A DNA stretch of 64,000 nt, from contig NZ_LYWZ01000025.1 in assembly GCF_001661965.1 (NCBI RefSeq), forward strand, positions 186,001 through 250,000, written 5' to 3'. The position numbers and the translations under genes are program-made. Shown here one piece after another: positions 43,498 to 52,335 of the stretch (position 1 is its first letter; the number at the start of each line of letters is the position of its first letter). Origin of the DNA: Croceicoccus mobilis. GTDB lineage: Bacteria; Pseudomonadota; Alphaproteobacteria; Sphingomonadales; Sphingomonadaceae. The notes beneath the pieces are model-generated. The model was given only the letters and a program-made list of their open reading frames with translations. It was not told the DNA's origin and searched no databases.

Positions 43498-44580
43498 ATG
43501 CAAAAATCCCCTAACCGCCATGATCGGGTCATGTCCTGCGTTCTCATTGCTCTCGCGCTGTCGTCCTGTGGCGGCTCCGGCGGCTCTGGCGATAGTGCCA
43601 GCGCGACCGAAGCCGTCGTGATCACGGAGTCGAGCAGTTCGACATCGAGCGTCGCCACTCCTTCCCCGACGCCCAGCCCGACACCCACGCCGACCCCGTC
43701 GCCAACTCCAAGTCCGACGCCCAGCAGCAGCTGGAGCAATACCGGCGATCCGGTCAATTCGGTGTTTGTCGGCAATGATCCGGCCCAGCTTACCAGCTAT
43801 GAAAACTGGCTCGGCCGCAGGACCGAGGCGGTACAGCTGCATACCGGCCGCGAAAACTGGGATGACTGGAAGGGGTCGATCGGCTGGCTCGCGGGGAACT
43901 GGTCGTCCGTCGACCGCGCGAAATACTGGACCATCCCGCTTATCGTGAAGGGCGGCTCGCTCTCGGCCTCGGCATCTGGCAGCTATGACGATCATTACAG
44001 GGCCGGGGCGCAGGACTTGCTGGCGGCGTCGCCGGGCAGCGGGCCGATTTTCGTGCGCACGGGCTGGGAATTCAACGGCAACTGGCAACCGTGGGCAGCA
44101 GCGGGCAAGACATCGGATTACCGTAGCGCGTTCCGTAAGTTCGTTTCCGCGTTTCGCGCCGTGTCGGACCGCTTCGTCTTCGAATGGTCGCCCAATATCG
44201 GCGACCTTGGCATGAATCCCGAGGATGCGTGGCCGGGCAATGACTATGTCGATATCATCGGGCTTAGCGTCTACACCCATGACAGCGACCCCGCTGACCC
44301 GGCAGAGGCTTTCCAACTGGCCGTCGACCGCGATTACGGGCTGCAATGGCAGCAGGATTTCGCCGCCGCGCATGGCAAGCCGACCGCGATTTCGGAATGG
44401 GGGGTCAAGTCCGACGATGCGGGGCTTTATGTCTCCCTGATGGGTGACTGGATCGCCGATCACGACATGATCTACCAGAGCTACTGGAATTCCAACGCAG
44501 ACTTCCCCGGCATGTTGAGCAGCCAGCAATACCCCGGCGTTTCGGCCGATTACCGCTACCTCGTCGCCCAACTCGATTGA
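43498..44580 (+). CDS. GH26-like glycoside hydrolase, lipoprotein with Pro/Thr linker
   Basis: 360 residues. Lipoprotein signal to Cys24 (IALALSSC), a Ser-rich stretch, a Pro-Thr-Ser linker (residues 54-77), then a catalytic domain. The acid/base candidate is Glu191 in RTGWEFNGNW and the nucleophile candidate is Glu300 in AISEWGV, matching the two glutamates of GH26 beta-mannanase/xylanase-type barrels (clan GH-A); the family assignment is by eye. It would face the periplasm or cell surface and trim or process the polysaccharide made by the genes after it. It opens the rightward arm of the Wzx/Wzy locus and precedes the aldo/keto reductase by 206 bp. Confidence 0.78.
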   Translation: MQKSPNRHDRVMSCVLIALALSSCGGSGGSGDSASATEAVVITESSSSTSSVATPSPTPSPTPTPTPSPTPSPTPSSSWSNTGDPVNSVFVGNDPAQLTSYENWLGRRTEAVQLHTGRENWDDWKGSIGWLAGNWSSVDRAKYWTIPLIVKGGSLSASASGSYDDHYRAGAQDLLAASPGSGPIFVRTGWEFNGNWQPWAAAGKTSDYRSAFRKFVSAFRAVSDRFVFEWSPNIGDLGMNPEDAWPGNDYVDIIGLSVYTHDSDPADPAEAFQLAVDRDYGLQWQQDFAAAHGKPTAISEWGVKSDDAGLYVSLMGDWIADHDMIYQSYWNSNADFPGMLSSQQYPGVSADYRYLVAQLD

Positions 44581-44786
44581 GCGGGGGGCGGTGCTGCGGC
44601 AGCGCGGCGGGAATATCGTAGGACGGTGCCTAGCCCTTTTGCCACGGTACAGGACGCTGCCGAATGCTTGACGCGCCGCAGCAATCTGGCGAGAACGCAG
44701 GACACTGACCCACTCCTTTCGTGGCCGCACCTGATGGTGGCCGGCTTCGGGATTGCCTACGGGGATCACTTTGTTCTTGCCCGCCA

Positions 44787-45617
44787 ATGCGCCTGTCGTG
44801 TCACTCAGGGACGCTGCCTGAAGCCATGGCGGTTCTGTCTCTGGGATGCAGCCGATGGGGCTCGCTGGTCGGCGGTGTCGATCCCGCGCGGGCACGGGCG
44901 CTGGTCGAGCGCGCGGCGATGCTGGGGGTCTGCCATTTCGACACGGCCGACATCTATGGCCAGGGCGACAGCGAGCGCATGCTGGGCAAGTTGCTTGCCG
45001 GTTTGCCCGCAGCCCATGTCACGACCAAGGCGGGGCAGCGTTTCCCGCTGAAGAAACGCGCCATCCTCGCCGCGAAGCCGATCCTGCGCCCACTGCTGAA
45101 GCGTCGCGCCGGTCTCGCGGATGCGGCGGCGCGCAACCGCGCCGGTGTGTTGCCGCAGGACTGGTCCGAACAGCATTTGCGCAAGGCGATCACCGGATCG
45201 CTGAAACGGCTCCGGCGCGAGCGGGTGGACGATTTTCTCCTTCACAGCCCGGACTCGGCGGTATTGCTGCGCGGCGACGCGATGACGGTGCTCTGTGCGC
45301 TGAAGCAGGAAGGCAAGGCCGCGCGCATCGGCGCATCGGTGGATGATCGCGAAGCGTTCTCCGCCGCGATCGCCGACCCGCGGATCGAGGTCGTGCAGCT
45401 GCCCTGCCTTGTCATGCAGGCCGCGCCCGAACTGGTCGAAGAGGCGCGGGCGCGCGACCTCGTGCTGGCCGTGCGGGAAATCTTCTCAGGGCATGCGGGG
45501 GACGCCGGCGCTGCCATCGCGGCCATTCCGCCGGGTGCGGATATGGTGCTGACTGGCACCGGCTCGCCCGATCATCTGGCTGAAACGCATAAATTGCTGG
45601 ATGGCGCATCATGCTGA
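44787..45617 (+). CDS. Aldo/keto reductase family protein
   Basis: 276 residues from the ATG at 44787. TIM-barrel NAD(P)H oxidoreductase. Seen: LSLGCSRWGSLVGGV at the N-terminus, HFDTADIYGQGDSERMLGK with the catalytic Asp and Tyr near residue 50-57, the histidine-bearing DDFLLHSP near residue 155, and RIGASVDDREAF. The C-terminal NADP-binding part is short (family members often reach 310-330), with the loop ILTGTGSPDHLAE-like ending. It overlaps the GMC oxidoreductase start by 7 bp. Together the two may convert a sugar or nucleotide-sugar to an oxo or carboxy form used in the polysaccharide. Substrate unknown. Confidence 0.8.
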   Translation: MRLSCHSGTLPEAMAVLSLGCSRWGSLVGGVDPARARALVERAAMLGVCHFDTADIYGQGDSERMLGKLLAGLPAAHVTTKAGQRFPLKKRAILAAKPILRPLLKRRAGLADAAARNRAGVLPQDWSEQHLRKAITGSLKRLRRERVDDFLLHSPDSAVLLRGDAMTVLCALKQEGKAARIGASVDDREAFSAAIADPRIEVVQLPCLVMQAAPELVEEARARDLVLAVREIFSGHAGDAGAAIAAIPPGADMVLTGTGSPDHLAETHKLLDGASC

Positions 45618-47278
45618 TGGATGCATCGGACCTGCCGCATGGCAAGCAGCTCGACGCAGATCTGTGCATCATCGGTGCGGGGCCTGCGGGCATCGCGCTT
45701 GCCATGGAATTCATGGGCACGAAGGCCAGCGTATTGCTGGTCGACGCCGGATCGGAAAAGCCCGATGTCGATGGCGGCGGGCTTTTCGATGGCGCTTCGG
45801 CCAATCCGGCCCATCCCGAACCCACCTTGTATCGTAAGCGGCAATTGGGCGGTGCCTCGTCCATCTGGGGCGGGCGTTGCGTGCCCTATGACCCCATCGA
45901 CTTTGAGGAACGCGACTGGCTTTCCTTGCCGGGCTGGCCCATCGGCCATGACGAAATCGTGCCCTTTTACGCCCGCGCGCAGCAGGTGCTGGATGCAGGG
46001 GAATTCGATTACGCCGCTGCCACTGCGCTTGATGACGGCGCGCTGATCGACGGGTTCGCCGATGCGGCGATGAAGACCGACCGGATCGAGCGTTTCAGCC
46101 TTCCCACCGATGTCTGGCGCAAGAACCGGCAGGCGTTGAGCGCGGCGCCCAATATCACCGTTTTGACCAATGCCACCTGTGTCGATCTGGTCGCGCGCGG
46201 CGATTTTTCCGGGGTCTCGGGCTGCGTTCTGGCCGCACCGGACGCAGAGCGGCACATGGTCCATGCCACGCATTTCGTGGTCGCGTCGGGCGGGCTTGAA
46301 ACCTATCGCCTGCTTGCCAATAGCTGGCGCGAGCAGGGCGGGATCGGCAATCATTCGGGCCTCTTGGGCCGCGGCTATATGTGCCATCTCGAACTGGCGG
46401 CCGGGACCATCGTGCTCGACCCCGGATCGCGCGGCGTCAGCCACGGGTTCGAGATGACGCGCGATGGCATCTATGCCCGGCGCAAGTTCACGCTGTCGCC
46501 TGAATATCAGCGCGAAAACCGGGTGCTGAATGCGATGGTGCGCCTGCATCACCCCGGTATCGTCGATCCGGCACATCGCGACGGCATCCTGTCGTTAATG
46601 TATCTGGCCAAGAATACGGTGATCCCCGAATATCGGCGCAAACTCGCCATGGTCGATCATGCCTCCGCCGCCGCGATGGAACATCGGCTGGCCTTCTGGA
46701 CAGGACATTTGCGCAATGTCGTGCTGGGTGCGCCGCGGGTGGCGGGCTTTACCGCGAACTGGATCGCAAGGAACATGCTGGCGACGCGCAAGCTTCCCTA
46801 TGTGGCGCTGAAGAATCCGGCGGGCATCTATGCCGCCGACATGAACGTTGAGCAGGAACCGACGCGCGACAGCCGCGTCTGCCTGACGGGGGAAACCGAC
46901 CAATTCGGCATGCACAGGCTGGAGGTCGACTGGAAGATTTCCCCGCTCGACATCAAAAGCGCGGGCGCTGCCTATCGCGCGCTGGCACAGTCGCTGGGCG
47001 CCAGCGGGGTGGCAAGGCTGGCCGAGGATCCGGATGAGCTGGCCGAGCGCGCCGGGGATGCGGTTGCGGTCGGCGGGCATCACATCGGCCTTGCGCGCAT
47101 GGCCGATGATCCGTCGATGGGCGTGGTCGATCCCGATTGCGCCGTCTATCGGCTCGACAATCTGTCGGTGGCAGGCGCTGCCGTTTTGCCGACCAGCAGC
47201 CATGCCAATCCGACGCTGACGCTGGTGGCGCTGGCGCTGCGGCTTGGCGATCATCTGAAAAGAAAGCTTGCAGTATGA
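45611..47278 (+). CDS. GMC-type FAD oxidoreductase
   Basis: 555 residues. FAD-binding Rossmann DLCIIGAGPAGIALAMEF (17-34), the second FAD block LGGASSIWGGRC (77-88), and the GMC C-terminal domain with the catalytic histidine region GGHHIGLARMADDP and NLSVAGAAVLPTSSHANPTLT near residues 520-540. Such enzymes oxidise alcohols on sugars, cholines or polyols. No signal peptide. The start could also be the ATG at 45617 (TGATG overlap). Tightly coupled to the aldo/keto reductase before it and, by ATGA overlap, to the glycosyltransferase after it. A sugar-oxidising role in the polysaccharide pathway is inferred from context. Confidence 0.85.
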   Translation: MLMDASDLPHGKQLDADLCIIGAGPAGIALAMEFMGTKASVLLVDAGSEKPDVDGGGLFDGASANPAHPEPTLYRKRQLGGASSIWGGRCVPYDPIDFEERDWLSLPGWPIGHDEIVPFYARAQQVLDAGEFDYAAATALDDGALIDGFADAAMKTDRIERFSLPTDVWRKNRQALSAAPNITVLTNATCVDLVARGDFSGVSGCVLAAPDAERHMVHATHFVVASGGLETYRLLANSWREQGGIGNHSGLLGRGYMCHLELAAGTIVLDPGSRGVSHGFEMTRDGIYARRKFTLSPEYQRENRVLNAMVRLHHPGIVDPAHRDGILSLMYLAKNTVIPEYRRKLAMVDHASAAAMEHRLAFWTGHLRNVVLGAPRVAGFTANWIARNMLATRKLPYVALKNPAGIYAADMNVEQEPTRDSRVCLTGETDQFGMHRLEVDWKISPLDIKSAGAAYRALAQSLGASGVARLAEDPDELAERAGDAVAVGGHHIGLARMADDPSMGVVDPDCAVYRLDNLSVAGAAVLPTSSHANPTLTLVALALRLGDHLKRKLAV

Positions 47279-48474
47279 GCGCGCCGCAGATCCTCTGGCT
47301 GGCGCGGGCGCTGCCACTGCCGCTGGATGCGGGTGACCGCATGTATACCGCCTTTCTGGCCGAGGCGCTGGCTGATGCGGGGGCCGATGTACGCTTCGTC
47401 GGGCTTGCCAGTCCCGATGCCCCCGATGCGAAGGGAGAGGAGGCGCTGCCTTCCCTGTCCTTTACCGTCGTACCGGGTGGGCCGCGCTCGCAGATCCGCG
47501 CGCTTTTGTCGCGCCATCCGCTGGTGTCGGGCCGGTTCGGAACGGCGGAATACAGGCGCGTGCTGGGTGAACTGCTGGCGGAGCAGGCGTGGGACGCCAT
47601 CGTGCTCGACCAATATGCGCTGGTCTGGGCGCTGCCGCTGATCGAGGCCAAGGCGAAAGGCAGGCCGGTGCTGATCCATGTGGCGCATGATTTCGAGACG
47701 CAGGTCACCCGCGATCTCGCGCGCGCCTATACCGGCAATCCGCTGCGCAAGGCGGTGCTGGCGCTGAACGCGCGGCGCACGGCGCGTGCCGAGAGGACGC
47801 TGGCTGCCGCCTGCGACGCGGTCGTGACCCTGACCGAAGAGGACCGCGAGGCCTTCCGCGCCATCGGTGCGAAGGGGGCGATGGCGGTGATCCCGCCAGG
47901 GTATAAAGGCGTGCGCGTGACCGAGCGGGCGATCACCTCGGCGACGCCGCGCCGGATCGCGATCGTCGGTTCCTATCAATGGATCGTGAAGCAGCATAAC
48001 CTCGCCGCTTTCCTTGAGGTCGCAGATGCAAGGCTGGCCGAGGCGGGCATCGAACTCGCCATCGTCGGCGGTGCCCCCGCCGAATTTCGGGAGACTTGGG
48101 AGCAGCGTTGCAAAGCTGCGAAGTTCCACGGCTATGTCGATGATCTTACGGCATTTCTCATGGATTGCCGCATGGGGCTGGTGATTGAGGCGGTGGGCGG
48201 CGGCTTCAAGCTGAAAGTGCTCGACTACGTCATGACCCGCACGCCGTTGGCTGGATTGTCGGCCGGGCTGACGGGGCAGGCGAAAAGCGTGATGGATCAT
48301 TGCCTTGTGCGCGATATCTCTTCCGAACTATGCGATGCGATCATCGCGCTCATCGACGATGTCGATCAGCTCGATGCCATGCAGGAAGGCGCCTATGCCG
48401 CCGCATCGGCGCATTATGACTGGGCCGAAAACGGGCGCAAGCTGCTGGCGCTGGTCACCGGGCGGAAAACGTGA
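47275..48474 (+). CDS. Glycosyltransferase family 1/4 protein
   Basis: 399 residues. GT-B fold: N-terminal Rossmann ILWLARALPLPLDAGDRMY with GADVRFVG, and a C-terminal donor-binding part with RIAIVGSYQWIVKQHN, VGGGFKLKVLDYVMTRTPLAGL near residue 310, and a late helical end. The GGGFKLK segment matches the donor-site region of sugar transferases from the PEP-CTERM/exosortase and EPS groups. No membrane helix. Start overlaps the GMC stop (ATGA) and its stop overlaps the flippase start (GTGA), so the row is translationally coupled. Likely adds one sugar of the repeat unit; donor unknown. Confidence 0.8.
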   Translation: MSAPQILWLARALPLPLDAGDRMYTAFLAEALADAGADVRFVGLASPDAPDAKGEEALPSLSFTVVPGGPRSQIRALLSRHPLVSGRFGTAEYRRVLGELLAEQAWDAIVLDQYALVWALPLIEAKAKGRPVLIHVAHDFETQVTRDLARAYTGNPLRKAVLALNARRTARAERTLAAACDAVVTLTEEDREAFRAIGAKGAMAVIPPGYKGVRVTERAITSATPRRIAIVGSYQWIVKQHNLAAFLEVADARLAEAGIELAIVGGAPAEFRETWEQRCKAAKFHGYVDDLTAFLMDCRMGLVIEAVGGGFKLKVLDYVMTRTPLAGLSAGLTGQAKSVMDHCLVRDISSELCDAIIALIDDVDQLDAMQEGAYAAASAHYDWAENGRKLLALVTGRKT

Positions 48475-49922
48475 GCCGGCGCAGGCAGGCGGCAGGGGCA
48501 AAGGGCCTGCGCGGGCCGATGATGTGGGTGGCAGCCGATAGCGCGCTGTCCTTCCTCTCTGCCATGGCGATCGCTTTCCTTGTCGCGCCGATCATCGGGC
48601 CGGTGGCATTCGGCATGGCCGGTTCGGCCTATCTCCTCGTCACCTTTGCCGAGGCCTTCATCGGCATCCCCATTGGCGAGGCATTGATCCAGCGGACCCA
48701 TTATTCGAACAGCGCGCGCGATACCGGCTTTACGCTGATGATGGGGCTGGGGATCGCACTGTTCGCGGTGATGGTGCTGGCAGCGCCGCTGGTCGCCGAT
48801 TTCTTCGGGGCTGAGGAGATCCGCAACCTTGTCTATGTGCAGGCGCTGACCTGCCCGCTGCTGGCCCTGCGCGGCGTGCCCGAGGCGATCATGGCCCGCA
48901 AGCTGCGCTTCCGTTCGCTGGCCATCCGCAATAGCGCGGCCAAGCTGGTGTCGGTCGTTGTTGCGCTGGCGCTGGCCTTTGCCGGTTGGGGGGCGTGGGC
49001 GGTGATCGTGTCGAACGTCTCCTTCGCGCTGGTTTCGACCGTGCTGGTGCTGATGATCACCCCGCGCATTCCGCGCCTGAGGTTTTCGGCGCAAGAGGCG
49101 CGCTCGCTGTCATCTTTCGCCGGGCTCAGCCTGACGGAAAACGTGATGTGGGTGGCTACGCCGCGCGTGTTCGCTTTCCTCATCGGGCGGTTCCAGGGGC
49201 TCGAGGCGCTGGGCCTTATCAATATCGCCTTTCGGATCAATGATGCGCTTGTCGCGGTCGTTTCGGCGCTGACTTCGCGCGTGGCCTTGCCGATCCTGTC
49301 ACGGGCACGCGACGATGCCGACCGCATGAAGCGTGCATTTCTGAAGGGCACCGAGCTGTGCAGCATGTTGTCGCTGCCGATATTCACGGGGCTGGCCCTG
49401 GTCTCTGGCGATGTCGTGCTGCTGGTCATGGGGCCGGAATGGGAACGCGCGGGTATCGCGCTAATGGCAGTCTCGCTGTTTTCGACCGTCAATTTCGCGA
49501 TGACACTGACCCAGCCCTCGATGAAGGCGGTCGGTCGGCCCGACCTGCTGGTATGGCTGCGCGTGGTGGGCCTGACCTATATCGGCACCTCCATGTGGTT
49601 TCTTGCCGATGCCAGCTTTTTCGAACAGCTCATGGTCTGGGCCTGCTTCGGCATCCTCCATCTGGCAGAGACGCTGGCACTGGTGCGGCTCGCTCTCGGC
49701 ATTGCGGTAGTGCGGCAGGTTGGCGCATTGGCGCGACCGGTGATCGCGGCGCTGGTCATGGCGGCGGTGACCGCGGTATTACAGGGCTGGGCGCAGGACG
49801 TGGTGTTGATCCTGCGGCTTGGCATTGCAGTGGTGGGCGGTGCTGCAGCCTATGCGCTGATATCCATTGCGATCAATCGCAAGCTCCTGGCCGAGATCGT
49901 GAATTCCGGACCTTCGAGATGA
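48471..49922 (+). CDS. Polysaccharide flippase, Wzx-type (MOP superfamily)
   Basis: 483 residues from a GTG. About twelve to fourteen transmembrane helices, including ALSFLSAMAIAFLVAPIIGP and VFALFV-like stretches, and the Wzx/WzxC-type early signature GPVAFGMAGSAYLLVTFAEAFIG and EALIQRTHYS. It flips undecaprenyl-linked repeat units across the inner membrane for the Wzy polymerase encoded 2.6 kb downstream on the other strand. Its start is a GTG overlapping the previous stop. It is the hallmark that this is a Wzx/Wzy-dependent locus, unlike the ABC locus upstream. Confidence 0.88.
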   Translation: MSRRRQAAGAKGLRGPMMWVAADSALSFLSAMAIAFLVAPIIGPVAFGMAGSAYLLVTFAEAFIGIPIGEALIQRTHYSNSARDTGFTLMMGLGIALFAVMVLAAPLVADFFGAEEIRNLVYVQALTCPLLALRGVPEAIMARKLRFRSLAIRNSAAKLVSVVVALALAFAGWGAWAVIVSNVSFALVSTVLVLMITPRIPRLRFSAQEARSLSSFAGLSLTENVMWVATPRVFAFLIGRFQGLEALGLINIAFRINDALVAVVSALTSRVALPILSRARDDADRMKRAFLKGTELCSMLSLPIFTGLALVSGDVVLLVMGPEWERAGIALMAVSLFSTVNFAMTLTQPSMKAVGRPDLLVWLRVVGLTYIGTSMWFLADASFFEQLMVWACFGILHLAETLALVRLALGIAVVRQVGALARPVIAALVMAAVTAVLQGWAQDVVLILRLGIAVVGGAAAYALISIAINRKLLAEIVNSGPSR

Positions 49923-51064
49923 AAATGATGAAAATTCTGCTTTGCTCCCATTCGCCCGACAACCGGTTCGCGGGCGCTTCGCGCATCTATCACCTGCTGG
50001 CCGCGTCGCTGCGCGAGCGCGGGCACGAAGTGGAAGTCTATCACGGTGAGGATGCCGGCATCACCGGCAAAGGACTTGCGGCCAAGCTTAAAACGCGTTT
50101 TGCCATGCCGCGACTGGTCAGCGCACTTGGCCGCAAATTGCAGCCGGAACGTTTCGACGTTGTGATGACGTCATCGGGTACGGGGGCACCGCTCTATCGC
50201 CATTTGCGTAAGAATGGCGGGCCGCGACCGTTGATGATCAATCATATTCACGGGCTTGGTGTCTATGACGATCTTGCCAACAGGTCGGAGGAATGGATCG
50301 GCAACTGGCCGACAAGCCGGATGTACAAGCTTTTCACTGGGCGTGCGCAAAAACGATGGGACTGGGAAGGGGTGGTTTCTGCCGACCTCACCATAGTCCA
50401 GAACCTGCGCGCCCTCGATTGGGTCGAACGCCGCCTGCCTCAGGGGCGGGAGGCGGCCTATATTCCCGCGGCCGTTCATCCCGAGCTGCTGAAGCGCAGT
50501 GCCGATGTGGACGAAAGCCTGCGCCGCGACGATATGGTGGTCTGGTTCGCAAGCTGGGAAGCGCGCAAAGGTGCCGCCTATGTCCCGCGCGCCTTCCGCA
50601 AGTTGCGCGAAGCAAGGCCCGAGATGCGATTGGTCGTCGCAGGCGTCTCGGTTCCGGTTGACGAGATACTTGACCAGTTCGATCCTCGAGACCGGGAAAA
50701 CGTCGAGGTGCCGGGCTATATCGCCTTTGACAAGCAGGTCGAATTATTTAGCCGCGCTGCCATCATCCTCTTTCCGTCGGTGAACGAAGGGTTCGGCCTC
50801 GCGCTTATCGAGGCGATGGCATTTGGCCCTGCTGCGGTGTCGAGTAATGTCGGTTTTGGCGCGGATTTCATCGAGGATCGCGGCAATGGGCGCATTGTCC
50901 AGAACAGTTCGATCCACATGGCGCGGGCCATGATCGAACTGGTGGAAAACCCCGAGGAACGCCGAAGGATGGCCGCCAAGGGACGAATGCTGGCAAGAAG
51001 CCTCACGATGGAGCGCATGACCGACGCCTACGAACGGGAAATGGAAAAGCGCCTGCCTGCCTAG
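49919..51064 (+). CDS. Glycosyltransferase family 4-like protein
   Basis: 381 residues. GT-B fold: MKMMKILLCSHSPDNRFAGASRIYHLLAASLRERGHEVEVYHGED (in blocks) at the N-terminus and, near residue 210, VVWFASWEARKGAAY, then VPGYIAFDKQVELFSRAAIILFPSVNEGFGLALIEAMAFG (in blocks), the GT4 EX7E-type donor motif (E284-E292 by approximate count). Start overlaps the flippase stop as ATGA. It is the last gene of the rightward arm; its stop shares the tetranucleotide CTAG with the convergent polymerase gene. Likely adds a sugar to the lipid-linked repeat unit. Confidence 0.87.
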   Translation: MKMMKILLCSHSPDNRFAGASRIYHLLAASLRERGHEVEVYHGEDAGITGKGLAAKLKTRFAMPRLVSALGRKLQPERFDVVMTSSGTGAPLYRHLRKNGGPRPLMINHIHGLGVYDDLANRSEEWIGNWPTSRMYKLFTGRAQKRWDWEGVVSADLTIVQNLRALDWVERRLPQGREAAYIPAAVHPELLKRSADVDESLRRDDMVVWFASWEARKGAAYVPRAFRKLREARPEMRLVVAGVSVPVDEILDQFDPRDRENVEVPGYIAFDKQVELFSRAAIILFPSVNEGFGLALIEAMAFGPAAVSSNVGFGADFIEDRGNGRIVQNSSIHMARAMIELVENPEERRRMAAKGRMLARSLTMERMTDAYEREMEKRLPA

Positions 51065-52332
51065 GCCGCAGCAAAGCGGAAGGGGCCGGTTATGGCGGAT
51101 TTCTCGACGCGCTGCGCGCTTTGTCCTGAACGCAGCGGTCCAGTAAGGCGCATGTTGGCGCATAGTACTGCCGGGAAAAGCACATAGATCGGCACGCTCA
51201 AACCGCCGCCGCCCAGATTGTAATAGAAGAACACGATGGCCGCGATCTGCACCGATGGTGCCTGCACGAACATGGCATGGATCATAAGCAGAAGTAGTAG
51301 CAGCGTCGCGATCAGGCCGTATTCGTCGAACATCTTGGTCAGCGGCACGGTGTCGTCCCCCTCCTGACCATAGGGGGCGGATCCCGCGCCATGCCCCACG
51401 ACCACGCGCTCAGGCTCCTCGACCAAATCGCTTACGCGCAGAATCGGACGGATATAGCGGTTATAGCCCGAGGTCCCCGGTCGGCTGAATTCGCCGACGC
51501 GGTCACCGACCGTGTCCATCCACCCGACCGATGCCGCGACACCGCCCACGGCCACCAGCACCAATGCGCCCGCAGCGATCATCTTGACCGGAACACGGCT
51601 GATGATGAACGGCGATGACAGGGCAAGGATCAGCAAGCCCGTGCCCGCCATGGTCGCAAACAGCCCGGCGACGAAGGCAGCCATCATCACGATCCGGCGA
51701 AACACCACCAGTTCGATCACCAGCGCGATCGCGAGGAATTGCGACAGGAAGCTGGGTTCGAGAAAGACAATGCCGTTGGGCTTCACATAGGGCGACTGGT
51801 AGCCGAATTCGTTGATGTAGTTGTAACCCGGGAAAAGAAGTGCGGGCGGAAAGTTTTCCAGATCCGGCCAGCTGTCATACCCCAGCGTAAACTGGACCGC
51901 GTGCTGTCCGAACACGAGCGCGACGGCGAGTATCATAAGCCATTGATAGAGCGAGAGGATGCGGCGATAGACATCCTCGTCCAGCCTGATGATCAGCACC
52001 ATCGGAGCATACAGCACCAGCACCAGCGCGATGGCCGTGACATCGGTGGGCCGCATCGTCAGCATCTGTGAAAGCAGCATGGCCCCGGCCATCAGCCCGT
52101 AGAGCAGCAATCGCGTCGGATGCACCTGCAGCTTGAGGCCGAAGACGGCCAGCCCCAGCGAAGCGAAATAGATCGGCATGACCAGTTGGATCGCGGAAGA
52201 GCCGGCAGGCAGGCCGAATTTCTGGAGGAGGATCGCGGCGACGACATTGATGGCTCCGAAAAGCCACGACGCTTGCCGTTCGCGCGCTGTGCCCCGTATT
52301 TCGGGCTGCTCATCCGCCAACGCCTGTTCCAC
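51061..52332 (-). CDS. O-antigen/EPS polymerase-like membrane protein (Wzy candidate)
   Basis: 423 residues with about ten to twelve hydrophobic helices and a large polar loop (around LGYDSWPDLENFPPALLFPGYNYINEFG) typical of Wzy/WaaL-type polymerases. It would polymerise flipped repeat units on the periplasmic face. Sequence within this family is always divergent, so the call rests on topology and on its place opposite the flippase and beside two GT2 and the Wzc-like genes. It starts 3 bp after the GT2 stop and ends in the shared CTAG. Confidence 0.72.
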   Translation of the reverse strand: MEQALADEQPEIRGTARERQASWLFGAINVVAAILLQKFGLPAGSSAIQLVMPIYFASLGLAVFGLKLQVHPTRLLLYGLMAGAMLLSQMLTMRPTDVTAIALVLVLYAPMVLIIRLDEDVYRRILSLYQWLMILAVALVFGQHAVQFTLGYDSWPDLENFPPALLFPGYNYINEFGYQSPYVKPNGIVFLEPSFLSQFLAIALVIELVVFRRIVMMAAFVAGLFATMAGTGLLILALSSPFIISRVPVKMIAAGALVLVAVGGVAASVGWMDTVGDRVGEFSRPGTSGYNRYIRPILRVSDLVEEPERVVVGHGAGSAPYGQEGDDTVPLTKMFDEYGLIATLLLLLLMIHAMFVQAPSVQIAAIVFFYYNLGGGGLSVPIYVLFPAVLCANMRLTGPLRSGQSAQRVEKSAITGPFRFAAA

Positions 52333-52335
52333 GGA

